DNA from: Erythrobacter crassostreae
GTDB lineage: Bacteria > Pseudomonadota > Alphaproteobacteria > Sphingomonadales > Sphingomonadaceae
Reading direction: 5' to 3'
Assembly: GCF_019204045.1 (NCBI RefSeq)
Contig: NZ_JAGSPC010000001.1
Span: 868,001-932,000 of the forward strand
DNA: 64,000 bases
The notes below the pieces were generated by a model that was not told where the DNA came from, searched no databases, and saw only the letters and a program-made list of their open reading frames with translations. Numbering within the stretch: the stretch's first letter is position 1; each line of letters begins with the position of its first letter. Below are positions 56,566-64,000 of the stretch, one piece after another. A program made the translations under genes and the position numbers.

Positions 56566-56823
56566 ATGTCGGCACACACACCCAACGAACTCACCGAAAT
56601 TTTCAAGCGGGATCGCGATCTGCTGACGCGGCTTAAGCGCGATATGGCGCATTATGCGAAGCTTGCGGATGAGTATCACGCGATTAACCGCGAGGTTCAC
56701 CGGATCGAGGCAGAGGTAGACGCCGCCAGCGACAGCCGCACCGAAGAGTTGAAGCGATCACGCCTCGCGCTGCTCGATGAAATTACCGCCATCGTGACCC
56801 GCGAACGGGCGTCTGCTGAATAG
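56566..56823 (+). CDS. YdcH/DUF465 family protein
   Basis: An 85-residue helical protein of the DUF465 type: LTRLKRDMAHYAKLADEYHAI then NREVHRIEAE, and KRSRLALLDEITAIVTRE. It would form a helical hairpin. The role is unknown. The ATG has AGAGGAG about eight bases upstream. It is followed by a small lipoprotein gene on the same strand. Confidence 0.82.
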   Translation: MSAHTPNELTEIFKRDRDLLTRLKRDMAHYAKLADEYHAINREVHRIEAEVDAASDSRTEELKRSRLALLDEITAIVTRERASAE

Positions 56824-56894
56824 GCATACGGGCACCCTTTCGGAACCTCATCGCCGCTCGCTTCGTTGGAAAGACACACAATAGGAGCAACGAT

Positions 56895-57197
56895 ATGAAC
56901 ACCCGCACCCTTTTCGACCGTCTGCCGCTTGTTGCCGTGCTTGGCGCTGGGCTTACCCTTGCCGCTTGCGGCGCGCCGGAAAGCGACGGCCCTGCAGACA
57001 CCGCGGGCGAAAGCATCGAAGGCGTTGCTGAGGGTGATGCACTCACCGGTGCCGAGATCGAAGAGGCCGTCCCAGGTGTCGAAGACGCAAACCCAGAAGG
57101 CGAAACGGGCAACACCGCCAATCTGGGCGATCCGGCGAATGTCGAATATAGCGATGATCCCAACAGCGACCGCGAAGCAAAAACAGCCGCTGACTGA
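56895..57197 (+). CDS. Small acidic lipoprotein
   Basis: A 100-residue lipoprotein with lipobox LAAC (Cys 25). The mature part is low-complexity, rich in Glu, Asp, Gly and Ala, and looks disordered. Related short acidic lipoproteins are common in Erythrobacteraceae, with no known function. A terminator follows 25 bases after the stop. Confidence 0.75.
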   Translation: MNTRTLFDRLPLVAVLGAGLTLAACGAPESDGPADTAGESIEGVAEGDALTGAEIEEAVPGVEDANPEGETGNTANLGDPANVEYSDDPNSDREAKTAAD

Positions 57198-57222
57198 CGA
57201 GCTGTACCACTGCACAAAACGA

Positions 57223-57253
57223 ACGGTGGGCGCCCTTCCGGATCGCCCACCGT
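57223..57253. terminator. Hairpin after the acidic lipoprotein gene
   Basis: A perfect 10-bp stem ACGGTGGGCG/CGCCCACCGT with an 11-base loop lies between two convergent genes. It has only a weak T tail (CTTC), so it may stop transcription from both sides by structure. Confidence 0.75.
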
Positions 57254-57283
57254 CTTCGCATCCCTAAATCGAGACTGTTCGCG

Positions 57284-58216
57284 TTAGGTCAGTCCCGCAA
57301 TGATCGACGCCACTGTCGCCTTTTCCTGCTCGATCAACCGGTCAATCGCCGCGTCGAATTTCTTGAGCGCGGCATCGCGTTTGCCGATCAGGTCAGTCAG
57401 CTGTTTCGTTGCCGCCTTTTTCGCATCGTCTGCCCCCGCATCGGAAAGCTTCGTCAGGGCACCCCGCATCAGGGCAAGGCCCGGCTCGAACATCGCCGAT
57501 GTTTCATCCCGCTTCATCTGGATCTGTGTCCGCAAACACGAAAACATCAAATAGCTGGCATCCACCACCTTCTCGCGCGCGCCGCCCATGATCTCGCCGC
57601 GGGCCGCGGAAAGCTCACTTTGCATGCTTTCGCTTTCTGCCTTGGCGCGGTCCTCCATCTCTGCCGCTTCGGCGGAGATACTTTTCAGGGTAAACTGCGG
57701 TACATCGAATTTCAGCTCGGTCGTCTGCATCTTGATTTCCGGCACATCGAGTTTGATCGAAGTGGTCCCCATTTTAACTTCGGGGATGCCCATCACGATC
57801 TCGTTTTTGCGCATGTAAGGCTCCGGCACATGCATGTAGATCGGCTTCCACTTGATCGTCCAACCGTGGACCTCCGGCTTCTCACCCACTTTCCGTTTGA
57901 CCATCCGCATGGCCGGCACGTGGAACACGATCCGTTTGTCCTTCATAGTGACCTGCGGCAGGTCGAATTTCCACTCCTGCAATTTCATGGTCACCTGAGG
58001 AAGGTCAAGCTTGACCGCGATGGTCTTCATTTCGACCTCGAAATCGAGTGAGATTGCTGCATCCAGACCCGTCGCATCGGGCGCGTCGTCCTCGATATCG
58101 TCAAAGCGGGTTTTGTATTTTGCGGTGATTGCTTTCATCCGCTCGGAAAGATCGCCCCCCACTTCTTTAACCAGCGCTTGCAGATTTTCGCGCTCAACTT
58201 GGCATGCGTTGCTCAT
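57284..58216 (-). CDS. Protein with a ladder of 14-residue repeats between helical arms
   Basis: A 310-residue cytoplasmic protein I cannot assign. Residues 1-45 and 180-310 are helical and charged. The middle (about 57-177) is a repeat with a 14-residue period: LDLPQVTM (70), FDLPQVTM (84), FHVPAMRM (98), MHVPEPYM (128), MGIPEVKM (142), LDVPEIKM (156), FDVPQFTL (170). One break of 30 residues occurs at 98-128, with GEKPEVHGWTIKWKP inserted. Each unit is hydrophobic-x-hydrophobic-Pro then alternating, as in a stacked beta structure. No signal peptide. It stands alone on its strand. Confidence 0.8.
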   Translation of the reverse strand: MSNACQVERENLQALVKEVGGDLSERMKAITAKYKTRFDDIEDDAPDATGLDAAISLDFEVEMKTIAVKLDLPQVTMKLQEWKFDLPQVTMKDKRIVFHVPAMRMVKRKVGEKPEVHGWTIKWKPIYMHVPEPYMRKNEIVMGIPEVKMGTTSIKLDVPEIKMQTTELKFDVPQFTLKSISAEAAEMEDRAKAESESMQSELSAARGEIMGGAREKVVDASYLMFSCLRTQIQMKRDETSAMFEPGLALMRGALTKLSDAGADDAKKAATKQLTDLIGKRDAALKKFDAAIDRLIEQEKATVASIIAGLT

Positions 58217-58373
58217 TCAATTGTCTCCAGTTCAACAAGAGCGCTTCACGTTTGATCGCTCGTGTAAGGAGAGTATCCGCGCTGCAGGCTGGCGCGCGTG
58301 ATGGCCGTCACGGCCACTTGATCGGGCGGCATTCCTGTGTATTATCCATGCAATACACCCAAGGGGATAATCC

Positions 58374-58931
58374 ATGCTTTCCGCTCTCGCACTTGCCCTC
58401 GCTCAAGCCGCCGCGCCCACGCCAATTCCTGCTATCGAGGAGGCCCGCACTAGCGTGATCGCCAATGACAGCGCGTTGTTCTGGGCTGCATTCGAAGGCT
58501 GCGCGCCGGATAAGTTGAAGCCGCTGCTGACCGAGGATTTCCGCATGCTGCACGATCTGGGCGGAGAGGTCGCCGGTGACCGCGCGGCTTTCATCGGCAT
58601 GTTGTCAGAGCAGTGCGCCGACCGCGAACCGGGCGGGAAGAATGAAGGATACAAGAACCGCCGCCTCTCCGTCCCCGCCAGCCGTGAGGTAACTCCGCTC
58701 GGCAAGTGGGGCGTGCTGGAGCGCGGGATGCACACTTTCCACGAACTGCGCCAGCGGCCAGCGGGCACATACGGCGCGGATGACCCCGGCGGCCCGACAT
58801 GGGTGCAGGTGGGCGGTGCGCGTTATATCCACACGTGGAAATGGATGGCGGAAGAGGGGCGTTTCCGCCTGCAACAAAGCCTCAGCATCGATCACGGATC
58901 GGCGGAGGAATATCCGCCCAAGAGCGGCTGA
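58374..58931 (+). CDS. Exported NTF2/DUF4440-like protein
   Basis: A 185-residue protein with a short signal-like N-terminus (LSALALALAQAAAPT). The body resembles the DUF4440/SnoaL branch of the NTF2 fold: NDSALFWAAFEGCAPDKLKP, LLTEDFRMLHDLGG, ERGMHTFHELR, YIHTWKWMAEEGRFRLQQ. Such proteins bind small ligands or act as enzymes; the function here is unknown. AAGGGGA lies before the ATG. Confidence 0.75.
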   Translation: MLSALALALAQAAAPTPIPAIEEARTSVIANDSALFWAAFEGCAPDKLKPLLTEDFRMLHDLGGEVAGDRAAFIGMLSEQCADREPGGKNEGYKNRRLSVPASREVTPLGKWGVLERGMHTFHELRQRPAGTYGADDPGGPTWVQVGGARYIHTWKWMAEEGRFRLQQSLSIDHGSAEEYPPKSG

Positions 58932-58997
58932 ATTTTCCTACATGCGCGGCCGGTGGTAGCGGGAAAGGGATGACTTCACGCACCGAAAACCTGCCCT

Positions 58998-59028
58998 ATG
59001 TTGGCAAAGTGTCACCCAGGTCCAACAT
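58998..59028. repeat. Inverted repeat ATGTTGG/CCAACAT
   Basis: A 7-bp perfect inverted repeat with a 17-base spacer, flanked by CCCT and GGGT. It lies just before a much longer hairpin (59061-59107) in the 188-base gap between two convergent genes. Confidence 0.5.
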
Positions 59029-59060
59029 GGGTAGAACGCTGAAATTACTGCGAAACGCCT

Positions 59061-59107
59061 TGTAGGGAACACATGACACATCGCTGATCTGTCATGTGTT
59101 CCCTACA
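59061..59107. repeat. Perfect 18-bp inverted repeat
   Basis: The arms TGTAGGGAACACATGACA and its exact complement are separated by 11 bases. The element lies 13 bases past the 3' end of the membrane-protein gene on the minus strand and 130 bases past the NTF2-like gene. There is no T tract. The length and perfection are more like a repetitive palindromic element or a small mobile (MITE/REP-like) remnant than a normal terminator. Confidence 0.8.
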
Positions 59108-59119
59108 GCGCTTGCCCGC

Positions 59120-59569
59120 TTAGAACAGCCAGCTTTTCGGATTGGGCATCGGTTCTGATTTTAGCGCTTTCACCAATGAAAGGACACAGCGCACACCCAA
59201 ACCGACCGTGACAAGCAGGAACAGCGCAGCAACGCCCATCATCGCAACGCCAACCACGGTGTCGGAAACCGAATCCCAAGCCTGATTGTTGGCATACATG
59301 CTCACGATAAAAGCGATCGCCACGATGAACGCGCTAATGATCAAGGCAAAGCCAAGCCAGAATGTTCGGATCAGATAGGTGAAATGCGAAACCTCCCAAG
59401 CTTCGGTATCATCGGACCGGCGCCATATATAAGCGAGCACCATTGCGACTAGGCACGTCGCCGGGATTAGAACGCTCGCGAGCAACAATATGCTCACAAT
59501 CGCGGGACGAGAAAAGCTTTGGACCGGTCGAGGCCGGTGTTGCTGTTGATCAGAGTCATGCGTGGTCAT
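59120..59569 (-). CDS. Membrane protein, DUF4870-like (copy 1)
   Basis: A 149-residue protein with three hydrophobic segments. It has the block SHFTYLIRTFWLGFALIISA after a short charged loop (WRRSDDTEAWE) and ends VRCVLSLVKALKSEPMPNPK. This layout is that of the DUF4870 family. It is paralogous to the protein at 60722-61075, with the same SHFTYLIRTFW and SEPMP/REPMP ends. The ATG at 59569 has AGAGAAA just upstream; the frame is open to 59623. Function is unknown. Confidence 0.8.
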   Translation of the reverse strand: MTTHDSDQQQHRPRPVQSFSRPAIVSILLLASVLIPATCLVAMVLAYIWRRSDDTEAWEVSHFTYLIRTFWLGFALIISAFIVAIAFIVSMYANNQAWDSVSDTVVGVAMMGVAALFLLVTVGLGVRCVLSLVKALKSEPMPNPKSWLF

Positions 59570-59819
59570 GCGGTTTCTCTTTAAGCTGTCGGTTAGGGCA
59601 AAGTAAGCGATGGTATGGAGCAAGGCAAAGATACGGCGGACATTCGCGTTAACCCAATCGTCACCATCGCCTGCCGCAGTAAGCCTTGGATTGCGAAAAA
59701 TACGTCATCTGGAAAGTTGAAAAACCGCGTAAAATCCCCGTTTTTCGCCGGCTTCCTAAGGTTTTCTTCACCTCGAACTCTTATTACCAATATCAGTTAA
59801 TTCACACGAAGGGTATCGC

Positions 59820-60041
59820 ATGAAGATCGTACAGGGCCTGGCCGGACTCACATTGGGAATGGTAGGCGGATTGCTGGTAATCTTCTTCGTGCTTGGCGGA
59901 TTGCCAGTTACGGAAGCAGTTCAGGCCGAAGCACCCGTGGCGCAAGCGCCCATCGAGCATCCTCAGACCGAAGGCACCGGTGTTCAAGACGCCGAAACGC
60001 AAGAGGGCGGACCGCTGGTTCGCGTATCGCTCAAGGGCTAA
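59820..60041 (+). CDS. Small single-pass membrane protein
   Basis: A 73-residue protein: one hydrophobic segment (GLAGLTLGMVGGLLVIFFVL) followed by a polar Glu/Gln-rich tail. GAAGGG lies about seven bases before the ATG. Upstream 59570-59819 (250 bases) shows no gene or clear structure. No family is recognised. Confidence 0.6.
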   Translation: MKIVQGLAGLTLGMVGGLLVIFFVLGGLPVTEAVQAEAPVAQAPIEHPQTEGTGVQDAETQEGGPLVRVSLKG

Positions 60042-60056
60042 GCTGTCAGCGCCAGC

Positions 60057-60710
60057 CTATTCCCAACCCCATGCGGGAGGAGGGGCTTCGACTGGTGCGG
60101 TAAGATCAAACTCAACTCTGAAAAAGCGATCCTCCGGCGCACCGCCATCGATAGTGCGTTTCAACTGGTAGGCGAACACACCGGCTTCCGCCTCCGCATC
60201 GTCAACCTCGACGGTCCACACATTAGTGACTGAGGCGCTGAGCCCTTCGCGCTCGAACAAGGCGATGCTCTCGGCATCCACAGGGAAGTCCTGCGAGCCC
60301 GCCGATCCGTCCGCATCGGTATCACCGCCATACATGGTGACCGCATCACTCTCGCCATCCTTGTGACGGTGATCGTGTTTGAGCCTGAGACCATCCGACG
60401 TTCGCGTGACGAGCCAAGTTCGCGAACGGTCCCATTTACCGTCAATCGCGACGTGGAATGGGACGGCAATCTGTTCGTCCGAGCACTCGCGAACATGCAT
60501 AATCATGTCCGCTGCCGCGAAATCGGCATCGACTTCATCCTCGCTTACCAAACCGCCTGAAAACGCTTTGCCACAATGGCTCGACAGCGCGGCCCAGAAT
60601 TCATCCTGTGCGCTAAGGTTCGCTCCGGCGGCGCCTTCATAACGGGGCGTAGCGGAGCAGCCGGTTAGGATTGCCGCTACGATAAGGGCTGGTGCAAAAC
60701 GGTGGAACAT
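60057..60710 (-). CDS. Hypothetical lipoprotein
   Basis: A 217-residue putative lipoprotein with lipobox LTGC (Cys 18). The mature part has two Cys (SSHCGKAF, VRECSDEQ) and is acidic, with a charged stretch HDHRHKDGESDAVTMYGGD that could bind metal. It ends with a Pro-rich tail. The ATG at 60710 begins the signal peptide; a TTG at 60725 overlaps the stop of the upstream membrane gene, so the two may be coupled. Function is unknown. Confidence 0.75.
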   Translation of the reverse strand: MFHRFAPALIVAAILTGCSATPRYEGAAGANLSAQDEFWAALSSHCGKAFSGGLVSEDEVDADFAAADMIMHVRECSDEQIAVPFHVAIDGKWDRSRTWLVTRTSDGLRLKHDHRHKDGESDAVTMYGGDTDADGSAGSQDFPVDAESIALFEREGLSASVTNVWTVEVDDAEAEAGVFAYQLKRTIDGGAPEDRFFRVEFDLTAPVEAPPPAWGWE

Positions 60711-60721
60711 TCCTGCGACGC

Positions 60722-61075
60722 TCAAAAGAGCATCGTTTCAGGTTCAGGCATTGGTTCGCGTCTTTGCGCCTTAACCAGGCTCATCACGCTGCGAACGCCG
60801 ACCCAGATCGCGATGATCGGGAAAAGCAGGAAGCCAATCAGAACAAACATCAAGACAGACGCGATAATGCTGGCGATAAAACCAAACCAGAATGTCCGGA
60901 TCAGATAGGTGAAATGCGAGGCAGCCCAGCTTTCCTCATTATCGCTTTGCCAAACATGAGCGAGGACGATCCCGACAAGCCCAGAAAATCCGGTCACGAA
61001 GCTGCCCAGATAGAGCAGGCTGATGATGGTCGGTTGATTAAAATCGAAACCGCTATTTGTATTTTGTTCAGTCAT
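60722..61075 (-). CDS. Membrane protein, DUF4870-like (copy 2)
   Basis: A 117-residue protein with three hydrophobic segments and SHFTYLIRTFWFGFIASIIA, the same block as the gene at 59120. It ends SVMSLVKAQRREPMPEPE. Shorter at the N-terminus and in the last loop than copy 1. The ATG at 61075 has AAGGGGA just upstream; the open frame extends to 61192 but without a ribosome site. The lipoprotein gene follows with overlap. Confidence 0.82.
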   Translation of the reverse strand: MTEQNTNSGFDFNQPTIISLLYLGSFVTGFSGLVGIVLAHVWQSDNEESWAASHFTYLIRTFWFGFIASIIASVLMFVLIGFLLFPIIAIWVGVRSVMSLVKAQRREPMPEPETMLF

Positions 61076-61163
61076 GTTGGATCCCCTTTTGCCATTGGCA
61101 TGCGCAGGCCAGTTTATGCGAGAGTTGCGGGAGAGCAAGCCCCGCCTGTGAATTGAGCTGTGC

Positions 61164-61718
61164 TTATGTGCACCAGTCAGTTCGGATCGCACCCCATCCG
61201 CTTTCGGATGCGAGACTGCGGCTTAGCATATGCTGGGCAAGATAATCCCGACCGCCGCTTTCCAAAGGCCGACTGATTTCGCGCAGCTCGCGGCCATATT
61301 GATCGCGTGGAGGCTCATCCTCGCCGCTCCATTCAAATGGGCCGATAGCCAGCCAGGTGTGCAGCTCGACTTTCGCCCGCCGCGCCCGTTCGATCTCAGC
61401 CGGGCACGCTCCGTCCAGCTCGGGCGCATCAAACCCGGTTATCCGGATCCGGCGCCGCTTGGGTCCGCTGCCAATAATCAGGGTATCGCCATCAACCACG
61501 CACCCTTGCGCGCCTGACCACGGTTGGCCGCACTGAGCAAACCGATACGTAACCTGCTGCCATCCCTGCTCGGCGACATACGGGCGATACAGGAACCACC
61601 ATCCTGCGCTGACAACGGCGAGCAAAATCGGCACGCGCCAAAGCGTCCACCAGCTGGCAATGCCTGCAGAACGACGGGTCTTGCGAAATTTCGGCTTACG
61701 GGGAGCGCGCTTGAACAT
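61164..61718 (-). CDS. Thermonuclease (SNase-like) family protein, copy 2
   Basis: A 184-residue protein with a basic N-terminus (RAPRKPKFRKTRR), one hydrophobic segment (WRVPILLAVVSAGWWFLY) and a SNase fold. Catalytic residues are in VVDGDTLIIGSGPKRRRIRI, TGFDAPE and DQYGRELRE. Same layout as the gene at 55847-56455, but sequence identity outside the motifs is low. The C-terminus WGAIRTDWC resembles GRGNVWC of copy 1. Probably anchored with the nuclease outside the cytoplasm. Confidence 0.85.
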   Translation of the reverse strand: MFKRAPRKPKFRKTRRSAGIASWWTLWRVPILLAVVSAGWWFLYRPYVAEQGWQQVTYRFAQCGQPWSGAQGCVVDGDTLIIGSGPKRRRIRITGFDAPELDGACPAEIERARRAKVELHTWLAIGPFEWSGEDEPPRDQYGRELREISRPLESGGRDYLAQHMLSRSLASESGWGAIRTDWCT

Positions 61719-61765
61719 CGGACTGTCAATCTAACATGAGAGCAGGCAATTCCAAGCGAGCGCAG

Positions 61766-61918
61766 TCAGTCGCGTGTTTCTTTGCGCCTGTCGGTTCCGT
61801 TCCTGCGGTCTCCTTTGCGGCGATCTTCGCCTTCAAAGGGCAGCTGCTGCTTGCGCCGGTCCACGCCGCGGCGGTCCCCGCCAGAATTGTCCGCCTTCTC
61901 GTTTGGATCTCTATCCAT
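61766..61918 (-). CDS. 50-residue DRR-repeat micro-protein
   Basis: A short, highly charged protein with five Asp-Arg-Arg repeats (GGDRRGVDRRK, GEDRRKGDRRNGTDRRKE). GAGGAC precedes the ATG at 61918. It has no hydrophobic part and is probably disordered or RNA-binding. Similar GxDRR repeat proteins occur in sphingomonads as hypothetical proteins. The open frame continues upstream to 62086 but lacks support. Confidence 0.6.
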   Translation of the reverse strand: MDRDPNEKADNSGGDRRGVDRRKQQLPFEGEDRRKGDRRNGTDRRKETRD

Positions 61919-62104
61919 TGTCCTCAACTCCCATTTGATTGATGCGAGCTTGCGATCTCTGGCGGACCGCTTTGGGGCTTGCTTTGCGCCTCGTGGACTG
62001 AGGGATAACACGTAAATACAACAGCATGCAAAAAGGGCCGCCCGGATTGCTCCGCGCGGCCCATTTCCTTGCGCAACTGCTGTCACGCTGTTTTGTCGGA
62101 CGGC

Positions 62105-62446
62105 TTACGCTTCGACTGGCTCGAGCGTGCCTTTGCCATTTGGCGTTTCAATTTCGAGGCAGGTGCCTGCATCGACGTAAGTCCATGCATTGCCCTGGTA
62201 GTCGACCACGCTGGTACCGGCACAGCTGGTGCCAGGACCGGCGGCGCAATCATTTTCGCCAGCTTTGGAAACGCCGTAGCACTTCTCTTTATCGCCAGCG
62301 TCATCAGCAGCAGCGATTTCTTGTACGTCGCCGCCTTCGGTTGCGCCCTCTGCTTCAGTCGGTGCATCAGCGCCGCCTGAACATGCCGCGGCGAGGCCGG
62401 CTGCTGCTGCGAGTGCGATCGAGCCTTTAAAACGAGTGGTGTTCAT
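62105..62446 (-). CDS. DUF2282 (GigA/bufferin-type) lipoprotein, orphan
   Basis: A 113-residue putative lipoprotein: signal peptide with lipobox AAAC (Cys 22), an acidic linker (23-54), then the DUF2282 core [14 protein letters not shown] (Cys 56, 67), GTSCAGTS (Cys 75) and the final DAGTC (Cys 96). DUF2282 proteins include GigA/BufA1, metal-handling RiPP precursors whose Cys are modified by a DUF692 enzyme with a DUF2063 partner. Neither partner is nearby, and the lipobox plus acidic linker is unlike the usual Sec-cleaved precursor. AGGA precedes the ATG at 62446. Whether this copy is modified is unknown. Confidence 0.85.
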   Translation of the reverse strand: MNTTRFKGSIALAAAAGLAAACSGGADAPTEAEGATEGGDVQEIAAADDAGDKEKCYGVSKAGENDCAAGPGTSCAGTSVVDYQGNAWTYVDAGTCLEIETPNGKGTLEPVEA

Positions 62447-62544
62447 GGTGTTCCTCCAATCCAAGTTTCCGTGATGAGGCCGTTCGCCCCTTCATCGAAC
62501 GATTCGTAGTGAAACAACATTTGGTTACGGTGCCAAGCACTAAA

Positions 62545-62606
62545 TTTGCAGAACGTGCGGATAAGGCGCCGACCTGCTTTGAATTTTGCAGAGTGTTTTG
62601 CAGAGT
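62545..62606 (+). repeat. Short direct repeats upstream of argB
   Basis: TTTTGCAGAGT occurs at 62584-62594 and 62596-62606, one base apart, and TTTGCAGA also at 62545-62552. They lie between the divergent DUF2282 gene and argB and could be regulator sites. Otherwise 62447-62677 shows nothing specific. Confidence 0.5.
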
Positions 62607-62677
62607 TCTGGCAAAGCGGCTAAGCGCCTCGCTGCGAACTAATCACCACCGCCAGCGATGACATAAGGACGGGCGCG

Positions 62678-63586
62678 ATGACAGATATTGCCGACACAAT
62701 GGCTGATGCAGCGGGCCTATCCAAGGTCGAAGTGCTGATTGAGGCGTTGCCCTATTTTCAGCGCTATGCCGGACGCACTTTTGTTGTGAAATATGGCGGC
62801 CATGCCATGGGCAACAAACAGGCCGCGCGTGATTTTGCCGAAGATATTGTTCTGCTGAAAGCGGTCGGGATCAATCCGGTCGTGGTCCATGGGGGCGGGC
62901 CGCAGATCGGTGACATGCTGTCGCGTCTTGGCGTCGAAAGCACGTTTGTCGACGGCTTGCGTGTTACTGATGAAGCCACAGCGAAGGTGGCCGAGATGGT
63001 GCTTTCGGGCGGGATCAACAAAGAACTGGTCGGTTGGCTTTCCAATGCCGGTGGCAAGGCGCTGGGCCTGTCTGGCAAGGATGGCGGGCTGGTCACGGCG
63101 CGCAAGGTGGAGCGCACGGCGCGCGATCCGGAAAGCTTGATCGAGAGCGTCGTCGACCTCGGGTTTGTTGGTGAGCCTGCGCATGTCGACACCAGCGTAA
63201 TTGACACAGCCGTCGCCGCTGGAATGATCCCGGTGATAGCCCCGATTGCGGGCGGAGAGGACGGCGCAACTTACAACATCAATGCAGACACAATGGCCGG
63301 TGCAGTCGCGGCGGCGCTGGGTGCAGCGCGGCTGTTCCTGCTTACCGACGTTGCGGGCGTGCTCGATGGCAATGGCAATTTGCTGTCAGACTTGAACCCG
63401 CGAGATATTGCCAAATTGCGCGAAGAAGGTGTGATTAAGGGCGGCATGGTGCCCAAACTGGAAACGTGTGTCTCGGCGGTTGAGTCCGGGTGTGAAGCCG
63501 CAGTTGTTTTAGACGGACGCATTCCGCATGCGATGTTGCTCGAATTCTTCACAGCTCGCGGTGCGGGCACACTGGTGCGGGCATAG
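62678..63586 (+). CDS. argB: Acetylglutamate kinase
   Basis: A 302-residue amino-acid kinase that phosphorylates N-acetylglutamate in arginine synthesis. It has [68 protein letters not shown] and [10 protein letters not shown]. The extended N-terminal helix ([21 protein letters not shown]) is the form found in arginine-inhibited hexameric enzymes. AAGGA lies before the ATG. yggT follows 129 bases later. Confidence 0.97.
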   Translation: MTDIADTMADAAGLSKVEVLIEALPYFQRYAGRTFVVKYGGHAMGNKQAARDFAEDIVLLKAVGINPVVVHGGGPQIGDMLSRLGVESTFVDGLRVTDEATAKVAEMVLSGGINKELVGWLSNAGGKALGLSGKDGGLVTARKVERTARDPESLIESVVDLGFVGEPAHVDTSVIDTAVAAGMIPVIAPIAGGEDGATYNINADTMAGAVAAALGAARLFLLTDVAGVLDGNGNLLSDLNPRDIAKLREEGVIKGGMVPKLETCVSAVESGCEAAVVLDGRIPHAMLLEFFTARGAGTLVRA

Positions 63587-63715
63587 AGGCGGCACTATAT
63601 CGGATTTCGCAAAAAGGGTAGCGTTAGGCGTATTAGTCGGGTAACACGCCAATAACGGGACCACATACGCGCGCAATACGGGTCGTGCGCCGAAAAAAAG
63701 GCAGTTTGAAACACC

Positions 63716-63988
63716 ATGGATCTTCTCGTCGACGTCGTCGGAATTCTTACCCAAGCATTCGTGATGCTGATTATCATTCAGTTTGTGATCGGCCTACTGT
63801 TTGCGTTCAATGTCGTGAACCCATCGAACCAGTTTCTGATGCAGGTTTACCAATCGATCAATTCTCTGCTTGAACCGATCCTGCGTCCGATCCGCAACAT
63901 CATGCCCAACACCGGCGCGATTGATTTCTCTCCGCTTGTTCTGATTATCGGCCTTCAGATTTTGATGGCGGTTCTCCGAAGCGTTTAA
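63716..63988 (+). CDS. YggT family membrane protein
   Basis: A 90-residue protein with two hydrophobic segments and the YggT block NSLLEPILRPIRNIMPNTGAID then FSPLVLIIGLQIL. YggT proteins are linked to osmotic tolerance and membrane insertion or division-site organisation; the exact role is unknown. It lies next to argB, a common alphaproteobacterial neighbourhood. No clear ribosome site precedes the ATG. Confidence 0.92.
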   Translation: MDLLVDVVGILTQAFVMLIIIQFVIGLLFAFNVVNPSNQFLMQVYQSINSLLEPILRPIRNIMPNTGAIDFSPLVLIIGLQILMAVLRSV

Positions 63989-64000
63989 CTGCCAATCGAC

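Overview
The window looks like an ordinary stretch of chromosome from an alphaproteobacterium of the Sphingomonadales, most likely an Erythrobacteraceae member. This rests on gene content and remembered family resemblance (a sphingomonad-type TonB receptor, a GAF-PAS-HWE histidine kinase, MidA/NDUFAF7 beside lgt, a zf-CHCC protein, many small lipoproteins), not on any search. No rRNA, tRNA, CRISPR array, insertion sequence, integrase or phage module was found. Coding density is high and about 70 genes can be supported.

Region by region. 0-4.2 kb: ftsK, a ThiE-like gene, a divergent YggS/PipY gene and a coupled unknown gene, closed by a two-way terminator. 4.2-11.2 kb: TonB receptor, glnD (PII uridylyltransferase) and an acyl-CoA ligase, all on the minus strand. 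11.4-17.8 kb: lgt overlapping a MidA-type methyltransferase that carries a long TolA-like Ala/Lys/Glu extension, then an osmoprotectant ABC transporter and an HWE sensor kinase. 18-22.8 kb: part of a leucine-degradation cluster (isovaleryl-CoA dehydrogenase, DUF1330 protein, methylcrotonyl-CoA carboxylase beta), a small repeat protein interrupted by TGA, a PlsC-like acyltransferase and a TetR regulator. 22.8-32.5 kb: M50-like protease, AI-2E family permease, gyrB, PIG-L deacetylase, a second acyl-CoA ligase and guaA. 32.5-41.4 kb: small hypothetical genes, two endonuclease III family genes, a DMT transporter, an ArsR regulator with a very clear palindromic operator, and a nitronate monooxygenase. 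41.5-49.2 kb: ABC ATPase, lipoprotein metallo-beta-lactamase-fold protein, nadB, TraB/GumN protein and an alpha/beta hydrolase. 49.2-55.8 kb: nrdA and nrdB, separated by PilZ, two small membrane or lipoprotein genes and a diguanylate cyclase. 55.8-62.5 kb: an accessory-looking run of small secreted, membrane or lipoprotein genes with internal duplications (two SNase-like nucleases, two related membrane proteins), a protein with 14-residue repeats, a DRR-repeat micro-protein and an orphan lipoprotein version of DUF2282 (GigA/bufferin type). 62.7-64 kb: argB and yggT.

How the genes relate. Most housekeeping genes stand alone or in 2-3 gene overlapping units (TGATG or ATGA junctions). The observations that deserve most attention are the TolA-like/MidA fusion with no usable start outside lgt; the 14-residue repeat protein; the orphan DUF2282 lipoprotein; the LVQI repeat gene with TGA where its own repeats predict CGA; the structured leader, intrinsic terminator and clustered GANTC sites upstream of nrdA; the hairpin that encloses the glnD start codon; and the 32-bp operator palindrome at the arsR start. 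No complete new multi-gene system could be demonstrated from sequence alone.
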